From NCBI GenBank assembly GCA_029572965.1, contig JAKPQD010000206.1, positions 24,432 to 88,431 on the forward strand: a stretch of DNA of 64,000 nucleotides, in the 5' to 3' direction. Positions 1 through 7,807 of this stretch are shown in pieces (positions within the stretch are counted from its first letter, which is position 1; each line of letters begins with the position of its first letter). Position numbers and translations under genes: made by a program. Source of the DNA: Bacteroidota bacterium (lineage in GTDB: Bacteria; Bacteroidota; Bacteroidia; Bacteroidales; DTGW01). The notes beneath the pieces are model-generated. The model did not search any database, was not told the DNA's origin, and saw only the letters and a list, made by a program, of their open reading frames with translations.

Positions 1-750
1 AATAATGGCGTTGATGTTTTTCTTTTCCTTCAAAAGCTCTTTGATGAGGCCTATTTTGAAATGGTCTTCTACAAAATATGCAGCTTGCACAATACCTTCA
101 GCAGGTTTTGAGATGGCAAGGCTAATCTGTTCCGGGGCATCGCCCATAATCTTCTTGGCCAGTGCCCTGATTTTTTCGGGCATAGTGGCCGAAAAAAGAA
201 GTGTTTGCCTTTCTTTAGGCAAATAGCTTATAATTTGGACTATATCATCATGGAAGCCCATATCCAGCATACGGTCAGCTTCATCCAATATCAAATATTG
301 AACATTAGATGTATCAATATATCCCATAGCCAGGTGGGCTATAAGCCTACCTGGTGTTGCTATTACTATTTCTACCCCTTCGGTCAGGGCTTTTTTCTGG
401 ATATCCCACAGTACCCCTTCGCCACCGCCATAAACACTGATGGAGCTCAGTTGGCAAAAGTAGGTAAAAGCCTCTACCTGTTGGTCTATCTGCATGGCCA
501 ACTCACGAGTAGGCACAATGATGAGGCATTTAAACGTATCTAAAGATGCTTTTTGCTCAACCAGTTTGTGGATTACTGGCAACAAATATGCCGCGGTTTT
601 GCCTGTTCCTGTCTGGGCACAGGCTATAAGGTCTTTGCCACTAAGGATTACGGGTATTGCCTGTTCCTGGATAGGGGTTGGATTGTTAAAACCCATGGCA
701 TCGAGGCCTTGTTGCAAATCCGAAGTAAAATTAAAATCAATAAAATTCAA
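1..750 (-). CDS. DEAD-box RNA helicase, N-terminal part (cut by window edge)
   Basis: ATP-dependent RNA helicase of superfamily 2, probably for ribosome assembly or RNA turnover in the cytoplasm. The reverse strand is open from 750 to the left edge, about 250 codons. In order it shows a Q motif (NNPTPIQEQ), motif I AQTGTGKT, PTRELA (Ia), TPGR, motif II DEAD followed by RMLDMGFHDD, and motif III SAT. This covers helicase domain 1; domain 2 and any C-terminal tail lie outside the window. No ATG fits. An in-frame TAA lies a few codons upstream, so the start is taken as TTG at 750-748, giving MNFIDFNFTSDLQ. A TAnnTTTG box 25 bp upstream supports this. It is divergent from the thioesterase gene. 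The family is certain, but the subfamily (RhlE-like?) is not resolved. Confidence 0.93.
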   Translation of the reverse strand, partial: MNFIDFNFTSDLQQGLDAMGFNNPTPIQEQAIPVILSGKDLIACAQTGTGKTAAYLLPVIHKLVEQKASLDTFKCLIIVPTRELAMQIDQQVEAFTYFCQLSSISVYGGGEGVLWDIQKKALTEGVEIVIATPGRLIAHLAMGYIDTSNVQYLILDEADRMLDMGFHDDIVQIISYLPKERQTLLFSATMPEKIRALAKKIMGDAPEQISLAISKPAEGIVQAAYFVEDHFKIGLIKELLKEKKNINAII

Positions 751-774
751 TTTCTGCTTTTTAAATTAAAGCAT

Positions 775-782
775 CAAAATTA
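775..782 (-). promoter_or_regulatory. Bacteroidota -7 box (TAATTTTG) for the helicase gene
   Basis: The reverse strand reads TAATTTTG, an exact match to TAnnTTTG, the -7 element of the Bacteroidota primary sigma factor. It lies about 25 bp before the proposed TTG start. No clear TTTG -33 box was found. Confidence 0.4.
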
Positions 783-860
783 CCTAATAATATTCAAAAA
801 CGCTAACATACTCAGAAATATATACATGCTGGCATTTATTCCAGTATGATGGTTTTAAAT

Positions 861-868
861 TACTTTTG
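861..868 (+). promoter_or_regulatory. Bacteroidota -7 box (TACTTTTG) for the thioesterase gene
   Basis: An exact TAnnTTTG match 22 bp before the ATG at 891. It falls inside the longer reading frame that begins at 846, and so argues that 891 is the real start. Confidence 0.45.
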
Positions 869-890
869 TAAAGAATACAGATTTTTACCT

Positions 891-1283
891 ATGGAAAGCA
901 AATTAGTAAAAAGCTTTTTGAACGACCGTTTTGCAGAGCATGTCGGAATAAAGCTTGTTGAAATTGGCAATGGATACGCTTTGGCCGAACTGGCTTTGAC
1001 TGAAAAACACCTCAATGGCCTGGATAAGATTCAGGGGGGAGTTATTTTTACCCTGGCAGATTATGCTTTTGGCCTTGCTTCCAATTCGCAAGGCTTTATT
1101 ACTTTGGGGCTCAATGTGAACATCTCATACTTCAAATCGCCCACAGGGAAAGTTATTAGGGCAGAAGCAAAAGAAATAAGTGCACAAAACAAGATATGTG
1201 GTTACCAGGTAAACGTTACAGACGAAGATGGCTCGCTGGTTGCCAGCTTCAATGGGCTGGGATACCGAAAAATACTGAACTGA
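891..1283 (+). CDS. PaaI-type hotdog-fold acyl-CoA thioesterase
   Basis: Single hotdog domain of 130 aa, the usual size for the PaaI/YdiI group, which hydrolyses acyl- or phenylacetyl-CoA thioesters in the cytoplasm. The central helix reads LNGLDKIQGGVIFTLADYAF, followed by GLASNS; it carries the GG...LAD signature of the family, with Q where many members have H before GG. A later strand (LGLNVNISYFKSPTGKVIRA) matches the substrate-tunnel strand of the fold. The frame is open from an ATG at 846, but ATG 891 (MESKLVKSF) is preferred because a promoter-like box lies between the two. The stop abuts the stop of the convergent DUF3820 gene. The exact substrate is unknown. Confidence 0.85.
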   Translation: MESKLVKSFLNDRFAEHVGIKLVEIGNGYALAELALTEKHLNGLDKIQGGVIFTLADYAFGLASNSQGFITLGLNVNISYFKSPTGKVIRAEAKEISAQNKICGYQVNVTDEDGSLVASFNGLGYRKILN

Positions 1284-1526
1284 TTATCTGTTCCGGCCTT
1301 GTTGAATAAGCGGCTTTAAAAGGTATTCCAAGCCATTGAGCTTTATCTCGTACATGGTTTGCAGCTGCATGCCAAGTTTCCCTTCAGGAAAACCTTTTTG
1401 TTTGAACCAAACCAGGTAAGGCTCGGGCAAATTGCAGAGCAATCGGCCGGCATACTTGCCATAGGGCATTTTGGTATTTACCAGCTCGAGCAACAATTGC
1501 GGGTTTACAGGGTTGATGTCTTGCAT
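1284..1526 (-). CDS. DUF3820 family protein
   Basis: An 80-aa protein of the DUF3820 family (annotated elsewhere as putative quorum-sensing-regulated virulence factor). The family signature is clear: MPYGKYAGRLLCNLPEPYL, then VWF. The molecular function is not established; the fold is small and soluble, with no signal peptide or membrane segment. Its stop codon directly touches that of the thioesterase gene. It lies downstream of the DUF535 gene on the same strand, separated by 218 bp with a hairpin, so it probably has its own transcript. Confidence 0.8.
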   Translation of the reverse strand: MQDINPVNPQLLLELVNTKMPYGKYAGRLLCNLPEPYLVWFKQKGFPEGKLGMQLQTMYEIKLNGLEYLLKPLIQQGRNR

Positions 1527-1566
1527 AGCTCTAATTTTTGAGTGAAGATACCTTTTTTATGTGAAA

Positions 1567-1596
1567 CGAAAAGCTTTTTTCAAAAAAACGCTTTTC
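1567..1596 (-). terminator. Long A/T-flanked hairpin, possible terminator
   Basis: CGAAAAGC-TTTTTT pairs with AAAAAAA-CGCTTTTCG across a one-base loop and one bulged G. It lies 150 bp beyond the stop of the DUF535 gene and 40 bp before the DUF3820 start. A run of T right after the stem is not clear on either strand, so the terminator reading is tentative. Confidence 0.4.
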
Positions 1597-1700
1597 GGTA
1601 AGCCTGGCCAATGGTGATTTGCATATTGTTGACGTTCATGATATCTCCTCTTATCAAGTCAAGAAGATTTTTGATACAGAAATGATAACCTAACAATAAC

Positions 1701-1730
1701 AAATGAGCGAAAATGAGCGAAAATGAGCTA
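1701..1730. repeat. Three tandem 10-bp repeats (AAATGAGCGA)
   Basis: AAATGAGCGA occurs twice exactly and then once as AAATGAGCTA, back to back, starting 15 bp beyond the stop of the DUF535 gene. The period is one helical turn. No role is known; it could be a slipped-strand microsatellite or a small protein-binding array. Confidence 0.7.
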
Positions 1731-1744
1731 ATTTTTAAATCTGT

Positions 1745-2692
1745 TTAATTAAGAGTCTCAGCCAGCTTTGTAATTTGTTGCGAAAGATTGTCAAGCATTT
1801 CATATCTTTTAATGTACATAGAGCGTTTGTGCGATTTTATATCCTGGATATTTTTACGGGTAGGCCTTAATGGAATTTCAAACCAGTCCTTGTTTATACT
1901 CCTTCCGCCAATTTCGTCCCAAAAATTATCATAATCAAAAGTAATGTTACGTTTCCAGGGGAAATTGACAGCATGTTTTTGATTGGATATGTGAATTGAA
2001 TTGCCAATACCATAAATTGCACTAAACCCCATATTCCTTATTAATTCTTGTGCAGAATAAATGATTAATGAATTAGGGCGCAATCCATATAACGATTTTT
2101 GCATTACCTTAAAGGCATCTTGAACAGCCTTGTTTTTATGGCCCTGGATACAACCAATTAAACATACCCATTGACCTTTCGTTTTTTCTTCAATTGAAAA
2201 AACTACTGATGTAATTCTTCCTCCAAGCTTATCACACTCTAACCACAGAGCTAATTCGCCTTCTTTTCGGATAGCATAATTATAACCTAACTTTATAAAT
2301 CCTTCATATTTATTATCAAATTTCAATTTAGCAACAACAATGCCATCTTTTTGAGTAAGAAATTGTCTGAATACATCTCCTTTGCTCTCTAAAAATCTAT
2401 AGGTATCAAGGATTACATTTACTTTCCGTTCTTTATCCCATTTAATTGAAATGTATGGCCTGAATGGCTTGACATATAAACGACGACGATGTATAAAAAC
2501 ATGCCTAAACTTAGATGATTTAAGAAAATTAAACCAAGCGTTTGCAAATCCCGGGTTTAAAAGAGTAAAATAAACAATCTTTAATTGTTGCTTTCTTATG
2601 TATTTTTGAGGCTTACCTGAATATCCCTTTTTGGCAAACCTCCAACCAGTGATTAGTGCTGAAATAAATGGAGGGTTAATAAAAGTTTTCAT
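1745..2692 (-). CDS. DUF535 family protein (VirK/YbjX-like)
   Basis: A 315-aa protein of the DUF535 family, whose enterobacterial members VirK and YbjX are linked to virulence and resistance to antimicrobial peptides. The biochemical activity is unknown. The conserved parts are present: the middle block around GQWVCLIGCIQGHK, then YGLRPNSLIIYSAQEL, and the C-terminal FDYDNFWDEIGG followed by a basic stretch with HKRSMYIKRYEML. No signal peptide was seen, though residues 8-20 are mildly hydrophobic. It is a single gene, flanked by 350 bp upstream and a tandem repeat downstream. The best-known family members are proteobacterial, so transfer is possible but unproven. Confidence 0.82.
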   Translation of the reverse strand: MKTFINPPFISALITGWRFAKKGYSGKPQKYIRKQQLKIVYFTLLNPGFANAWFNFLKSSKFRHVFIHRRRLYVKPFRPYISIKWDKERKVNVILDTYRFLESKGDVFRQFLTQKDGIVVAKLKFDNKYEGFIKLGYNYAIRKEGELALWLECDKLGGRITSVVFSIEEKTKGQWVCLIGCIQGHKNKAVQDAFKVMQKSLYGLRPNSLIIYSAQELIRNMGFSAIYGIGNSIHISNQKHAVNFPWKRNITFDYDNFWDEIGGRSINKDWFEIPLRPTRKNIQDIKSHKRSMYIKRYEMLDNLSQQITKLAETLN

Positions 2693-3071
2693 TAAAACGT
2701 TTAATATTAATTGTTTAACAAATCTTTAAAATGATAAAACGTAACCCTAAGACAGCTTAAATGTTACTCTCCCCCCAATTAGAGCAGAACACTTTTGAAG
2801 CAGATAAAGTCTTTATTTGGCTGTAAACTATTTGAGCCAGGCCGAAAGGCAGGGTAAGTTTTCAAAGCCAGACTTTTTTGGGTTTTTTGATAAAAAATAC
2901 AACTGAATACCAGACTGTTATATTTTTTTCATCGGATTCAGGTTAAAATTGAAAATAGCCTCAAGCTTTTGTTGGGGGCTATTTTCTTTTATTGTGGGGC
3001 TATTTTGTTATAAATCTTGCATTTCTGTATTTTTTAGGTGATATTTGACATACCTAACCAAAAAAATAATT
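2693..3071. other. Divergent intergenic region with one clear hairpin
   Basis: About 380 bp between the divergent DUF535 and hybrid kinase genes. It must hold both promoters, but no exact TAnnTTTG box was found for either gene; GATATTTG at 3040-3047 comes closest for the kinase. The main structure is the hairpin at 2951-2986 and a second copy of GGGGCTATTTT at 2996-3006. No protein gene is apparent. Confidence 0.5.
2951..2990 (+). terminator. Perfect 10-bp hairpin followed by TTTT (terminator-like leader element)
   Basis: GAAAATAGCC at 2951-2960 pairs exactly with GGCTATTTTC at 2977-2986 and is followed by TTTT. No plus-strand gene lies upstream, so it may end a short untranslated RNA or act in the leader of the hybrid kinase that starts 80 bp downstream. 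Confidence 0.45.
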
Positions 3072-6000
3072 ATGCCCGGCAAAAAAGAAAGACAAAACTC
3101 TTTTTTTCTTTTCCAAAAGATAACTGTTAAGGCTTTTCTTTTGTGTTTGACTTTTGTTTTAGAGGCTTATCCGATATTTGCCAATAAAAAATTTAACTTC
3201 AAACATCTCACCATCGAAAATGGCCTTTCGCAAAGCTGGGTACGTTGTATTTTGCAAGACAAATATGGATTCATGTGGTTTGGCACCGACAACGGGCTCA
3301 ACAGGTATGATGGCTCCTCTTTTGTAGTTTACATGAATGACCCCGCCAATAGTAAATCTCTTTCGAATAGTCGGATTAATGCGTTGTACGAAGATAAAGA
3401 CGGCAATATTTGGGTAGGTACACTCAATGGCTTAAACTTGTTTGACCGCAAAACCAACACTTTCAGTTGCGATCCAAGCTGGCCTTCTTCCAGGGTTACT
3501 TCTATAGCTGCAGACAAGCAAGAAAATTTATGGATTGGTACCCACTCCGGCTTGTATTTTTTAGACAAGCATACCCAAAAAGCTTCTTATTGTGCTTATG
3601 CCACAGACAAAAACAAGGTGAATAATTTAGCCATCAACAAAGTATATGTGGACAAAGAGAACAACGTGTGGATTGCAACCATGAACGGCCTTAATGTCAT
3701 TAAAAGCAAGACTAAACAAGTAATTTTTTATACGTCCGACAAAAACCGGCAAAATAGCCTGAGCCACAACGATGTGCGATGTTTGTTTGAAGACCGGCAA
3801 AGGCGTTTATGGTTAGGCACAGCCAAAGGCATTGATATTTTTACCAATGCTGCAGATGTCCCTGAAACTGCCCATTTAATCCATATACAAAATAATAGCA
3901 ACAAAAAAAGCCTGAACGAAGGGGCTGTACAGGTTATTTTTCAGGACAATAAAGGCCGCATACTTATAGGCATTGAAAACGGCGGATTGGATGTCCTTCA
4001 CCCTCAAAACCTGGCAAATGGCAAATTTGAATTTGACCATCATGTCAATATCGCAGACGATGATAATAGCCTGAGCAACAATTCTATTTACTCCATATTT
4101 CAGGATAACCAAAACAGTATTTGGGTGGGGACCCACGGAGACGGGCTAAACATCTATAACCCATTGAACGAAAAGTTTGAACTGGTACAAAATTCAACAA
4201 AAACATCACGGCTTATTATCAATAACCAGGTAAACGCCTTTGTTGAGGATGAAAAATACTTGTGGGTAGGAACAGAAGGCGGACTAAGTTGCTATGACAA
4301 AAAGACCCGTACCAGCCGTCACTTCGAACACAACCCGGCAAATAAAAAAACGTTGCGGGCCAATGCTGTACTTGCCTTACTTAAAGACAAATCAGGCCAT
4401 TTGTTTATTGGCGGGATGGAAATGGGGCTGAGCCAATTTGATTTTGCATCGGGGCATTTCATTCATTATAAAGCCAACCCGTCAGATACCAATTCGCTCA
4501 GAAGCGACAACATATTTGCTTTGTACCAGGACTCTAAAGGAAGAATTTGGGCAGGACAAAATTGTGGGGGCCTTTCTTTGTTTGATTTTACAACGAAAAA
4601 GTTCAAAACATTTAGAAAAAACAAAGATGCAGATGATTGCATCAAAGCTATTGCCGAAACCCCTGACGGTAAATTATGGCTGATAAATGCCACCTCCATT
4701 GAATGTTTCGACCCCGAAAGTGGGAGCTTTACAACATACACCAACAACCCTTCAGACCCTGAAAGCCTCAGCAGCAACTATGGTTTTTCTATTTTTACCG
4801 ATAGTAAAGGGGCACTGTGGGTTGGCACCGATGCAGGGTTAAACGTTTTTGATTATAAAACTAAGAAATTCAAAAAGAAATATACCATAAAAAACGGCCT
4901 GCCCGATAATGCTATTAAAAGTATCAATGAAGACAATTTTGGGAATCTATGGATTGGGACAGATAAAGGGCTTTCAAAATTTGTAAATGCAACAGAACAA
5001 CCATCAAACCCGAGGTTTATCAACTACAAAGTTCAGGATGGCCTTCAGGCAAACGAATTCAGGAAACGGGCCACATACAAAAATGCCCAAGGCAAGCTTT
5101 ATTTTGGCGGAATAAACGGGTTCAATGCATTTTATCCCGACAGCATTGCTGAAAACAAGGCTATTCCTAATGTTGTTATTACCGAATTGCTCATTTTTAA
5201 CCAAAAAGTAAATGTTGGCGATGCTGATTCGGCACTAAAGGAAGATATTTCTATAGCAAAAGAGATTACTTTGTCATACAGACATTCTGTTTTTACGCTG
5301 AAATTTGCCGCCCTGAACTTTATAGCCCCTGCCAAAAATCAATACGCTTACAAGATGGAAGGATTTGACAAAGAATGGAACATAGTGGGCAATAAAAATG
5401 AAGCTACTTATACTAATCTTTCTCCGGGCAAATATACATTTGTGGTTAAGGCCAGCAACAATGACGGTATATGGAACCAAAAAGGCCGCTCGCTGACCAT
5501 CACCATCTTGCCCCCTTGGTGGAAAACCTGGTGGTTTCAAACCTTGTTTTATCTTTTCATTGGTTTTATGATATTTGCCATTATCCAGTTTAGAACGGCC
5601 TTCTACAAAAAACAAAATGAGAAACTTGCACAAATGGTAAAAGAACGGACATTGGAACTGGAAGAAATAAATGTTAACCTGGAAGAAAAACAAGAAGAAA
5701 TTAACGAGCAGAACGAAGAATTGCTTACCCAACGGGCACAACTCGAACATACCAACGAACTGTTAGTTGAACATCAGCTGCAAATAAGCCAGCAAAATGA
5801 AGAGCTGATGAGCCAACGCGATGCATTGGAAATAGCCAACAAAGAACTTGAAAAACAGAAAGCCAAAATACTGGAACAGAACATTGAACTTGACAAACAC
5901 CGAAACGAACTTGAAAGCCTGGTCGAAATCAGGACTCAGCAACTAATCCAGGCTAAAGACAAAGCCGAAGAAGCTGACAGGCTAAAATCTTCGTTTTTGG

Positions 6001-7109
6001 CCAACCTATCGCATGAAATCAGGACTCCGCTCAACGCCATCATTGGTTTTTCCAACTTAGTTATTGATGGCATCGATACTCCGGAAGAAAAAGAAAATAT
6101 CCGACAGATTATTTATAGCAGTAGCGAAAGCTTGTTAGGCCTAATTAATGATATCATTGATTTTTCAAAAATAGAATCAGGACATATTGATATTATCCTC
6201 AAAGAAGTACCATTGAAAAAAATAATGGCTGATATTCAAAGTATTTTTCAATTACAGCTTAAACGACAACAGATTGGCACTTCTCACAACATTGATTTTA
6301 GGGTAATTGCAAATGAGCAACTAAATGATATTTATCTCGAGACAGATGAGGTTCGCATAAAACAAATACTTTCTAACCTGATACACAATGCTATTAAGTT
6401 TACCCTCAAAGGCTCTATTGAGGTGGGGTGTCATGTTTTAGGGGACAATGAAATTGTTGAGTTTTATGTAAAAGATACAGGAATTGGCATAAAAAAGGAA
6501 AACCTGCAAATCATATTCGAACGTTTCAGGAAAATTGAGGATGACAAAACCCATCTCCATCGTGGTGCAGGGATTGGCCTTGCTATTACCCAACAGTTGG
6601 TCAGTTTACTTGGCGGACAAATCAGGGTTGAATCTGAACATGGCATTGGTACAACCTTTTACTTTACTATACCAGTCAAAAAAAATCCTGAGGGCAACCA
6701 AACACAATCATCAAATGCCATTGCCGAAAACATTACCGATTTCAAAAACGTTAAAGTATTGGTTGCAGAAGATGATTTGGCTAACTATGCCTATATCGAG
6801 AGACTGCTTTTACGTTTCAATATCAATGTTGTACATGCCCTCAATGGTACGCAGGCAATTTATCTTCTTACCAAAATACCCGATATAAAGCTTGTGCTAA
6901 TGGATATTAAAATGCCCCTTCTTGATGGCATTCAGGCTTTGCACCAGATTAAAGAAAGAAAGATAGACATACCTGTTGTGGCCCAAACGGCCTATGCTTT
7001 GTCGCACGAGGTAGTAAAGCTCAAAGAAGAGGGTTTTGACGATTATATTGCCAAGCCCCTGAGCCTGGCAGACATCTCGAGGGTACTACATCGGTGGATA
7101 AAGATTTAA
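3072..7109 (+). CDS. Hybrid sensor histidine kinase with regulator-propeller sensor (HTCS-like, no DNA-binding domain)
   Basis: A 1345-aa membrane hybrid two-component kinase. Order: signal segment (residues 20-38), about fourteen Reg_prop blades that form a periplasmic double propeller (30-730; units such as DKYGFMWFGTDNGLNRYDG), a Y_Y_Y domain (740-815), one membrane helix (822-845), a long Glu/Gln-rich coiled coil (850-965), HisKA with SHEIRTP (phospho-acceptor H981), HATPase_c (DTGIGIKKENL, GAGIGLAI), and a receiver (MDIKMP, acceptor D1278). In Bacteroidota this sensor design detects oligosaccharides and controls Sus loci. Classical HTCS end in an AraC domain; this one stops after the receiver, so it must signal through a partner. 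ATG 3072 is chosen over an upstream TTG at 3045. The SusCDE operon points towards its 3' end. Confidence 0.93.
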   Translation: MPGKKERQNSFFLFQKITVKAFLLCLTFVLEAYPIFANKKFNFKHLTIENGLSQSWVRCILQDKYGFMWFGTDNGLNRYDGSSFVVYMNDPANSKSLSNSRINALYEDKDGNIWVGTLNGLNLFDRKTNTFSCDPSWPSSRVTSIAADKQENLWIGTHSGLYFLDKHTQKASYCAYATDKNKVNNLAINKVYVDKENNVWIATMNGLNVIKSKTKQVIFYTSDKNRQNSLSHNDVRCLFEDRQRRLWLGTAKGIDIFTNAADVPETAHLIHIQNNSNKKSLNEGAVQVIFQDNKGRILIGIENGGLDVLHPQNLANGKFEFDHHVNIADDDNSLSNNSIYSIFQDNQNSIWVGTHGDGLNIYNPLNEKFELVQNSTKTSRLIINNQVNAFVEDEKYLWVGTEGGLSCYDKKTRTSRHFEHNPANKKTLRANAVLALLKDKSGHLFIGGMEMGLSQFDFASGHFIHYKANPSDTNSLRSDNIFALYQDSKGRIWAGQNCGGLSLFDFTTKKFKTFRKNKDADDCIKAIAETPDGKLWLINATSIECFDPESGSFTTYTNNPSDPESLSSNYGFSIFTDSKGALWVGTDAGLNVFDYKTKKFKKKYTIKNGLPDNAIKSINEDNFGNLWIGTDKGLSKFVNATEQPSNPRFINYKVQDGLQANEFRKRATYKNAQGKLYFGGINGFNAFYPDSIAENKAIPNVVITELLIFNQKVNVGDADSALKEDISIAKEITLSYRHSVFTLKFAALNFIAPAKNQYAYKMEGFDKEWNIVGNKNEATYTNLSPGKYTFVVKASNNDGIWNQKGRSLTITILPPWWKTWWFQTLFYLFIGFMIFAIIQFRTAFYKKQNEKLAQMVKERTLELEEINVNLEEKQEEINEQNEELLTQRAQLEHTNELLVEHQLQISQQNEELMSQRDALEIANKELEKQKAKILEQNIELDKHRNELESLVEIRTQQLIQAKDKAEEADRLKSSFLANLSHEIRTPLNAIIGFSNLVIDGIDTPEEKENIRQIIYSSSESLLGLINDIIDFSKIESGHIDIILKEVPLKKIMADIQSIFQLQLKRQQIGTSHNIDFRVIANEQLNDIYLETDEVRIKQILSNLIHNAIKFTLKGSIEVGCHVLGDNEIVEFYVKDTGIGIKKENLQIIFERFRKIEDDKTHLHRGAGIGLAITQQLVSLLGGQIRVESEHGIGTTFYFTIPVKKNPEGNQTQSSNAIAENITDFKNVKVLVAEDDLANYAYIERLLLRFNINVVHALNGTQAIYLLTKIPDIKLVLMDIKMPLLDGIQALHQIKERKIDIPVVAQTAYALSHEVVKLKEEGFDDYIAKPLSLADISRVLHRWIKI

Positions 7110-7272
7110 GATGCATGTAAAAACATTATTAGCCAAATTACGGCCAATCTTGAATTTTTGTAACCTTCTTATGCCGGATTGTCGTTATAAATTATTGAAT
7201 TACAATTTTTTAATAGACTGAGCATTTTCTATCGCGTAATTTGGTTTTAAACAATTAGTTTTATAAATAAAA

Positions 7273-7301
7273 AGGCTGTGCAAATTATCTTTACACAGCC
7301 T
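7273..7301 (-). terminator. Rho-independent terminator of the SusCDE operon
   Basis: AGGCTGTG (7273-7280) and CACAGCCT (7294-7301) form a perfect 8-bp stem. On the reverse strand it is followed by a T-rich run (complement of 7261-7272). It lies 27 bp beyond the stop of the SusE-like gene. Confidence 0.75.
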
Positions 7302-7327
7302 CGTAAAACAATTTTTAACAATAATTT

Positions 7328-7780
7328 TTAATAAGGGGTTACCTTAATGTTAATTGCAGCAGAATGTAAAGTATCGCCGGCAAGTACCGAAATAACTTTC
7401 ACTTTTAACACACCTTCTTCACCTGCTTTAAGTTTTAGGGCAAGGGCGGCAGTATTAAGGGCTTTGTAGGTGACCAAAGCCGAATCGTTATATGATACTG
7501 ATGAAAGCAATTTTTGCGGTTTGACAAAGTTGCCTTCAGGAGTGTCGGCAAGAATGTTATATGCAGCAGAAGCACTAAAACCGTAATTTGGTTCTTTCCA
7601 AACAAACTGTATGGTTTGTTTGTCATTCGCAGCAGTAAGGACATAGGCAGAATTTGGGGCCGGGGTAATAATGTCGGGTGTCCCGGGGTTGCTATTAAGC
7701 ACAACCCTGTCTTCATCTTTTTCACATGCCAGAGTGAATAAGGTTATTGCAAGCAAAGCGATATATTTAAAAGTCTTCAT
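7328..7780 (-). CDS. SusE-domain outer-membrane lipoprotein
   Basis: A 150-aa lipoprotein. The signal peptide MKTFKYIALLAITLFTLAC ends in a lipobox with C19, so the mature protein starts CEKDEDRVVL. A SusE-type domain follows (AYVLTAANDKQTIQFVWKEP, then YGFSASAAYNILAD), an Ig-like beta fold that in Sus systems binds glycan at the cell surface next to SusD. It is much shorter than B. thetaiotaomicron SusE (about 390 aa), holding only one such domain. The frame opens at 7804, but ATG 7780 gives the proper signal peptide. It is the last gene of the operon, 27 bp after susD, with a terminator behind it. The ligand is unknown. Confidence 0.8.
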   Translation of the reverse strand: MKTFKYIALLAITLFTLACEKDEDRVVLNSNPGTPDIITPAPNSAYVLTAANDKQTIQFVWKEPNYGFSASAAYNILADTPEGNFVKPQKLLSSVSYNDSALVTYKALNTAALALKLKAGEEGVLKVKVISVLAGDTLHSAAINIKVTPY

Positions 7781-7807
7781 AATTTTAAAATTTAGTTTGT
7801 TCATACA

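Noticed and set aside
1..849. Plus-strand frames of 73-112 codons at the left edge
   Set aside because: All lie opposite the DEAD-box helicase, whose motifs are unmistakable on the reverse strand.
5274..5750. 158-codon reverse-strand frame within the hybrid kinase gene
   Set aside because: It lies opposite the Y_Y_Y, membrane and coiled-coil parts of a clear kinase; its long Phe runs come from Lys/Glu-rich codons on the other strand.
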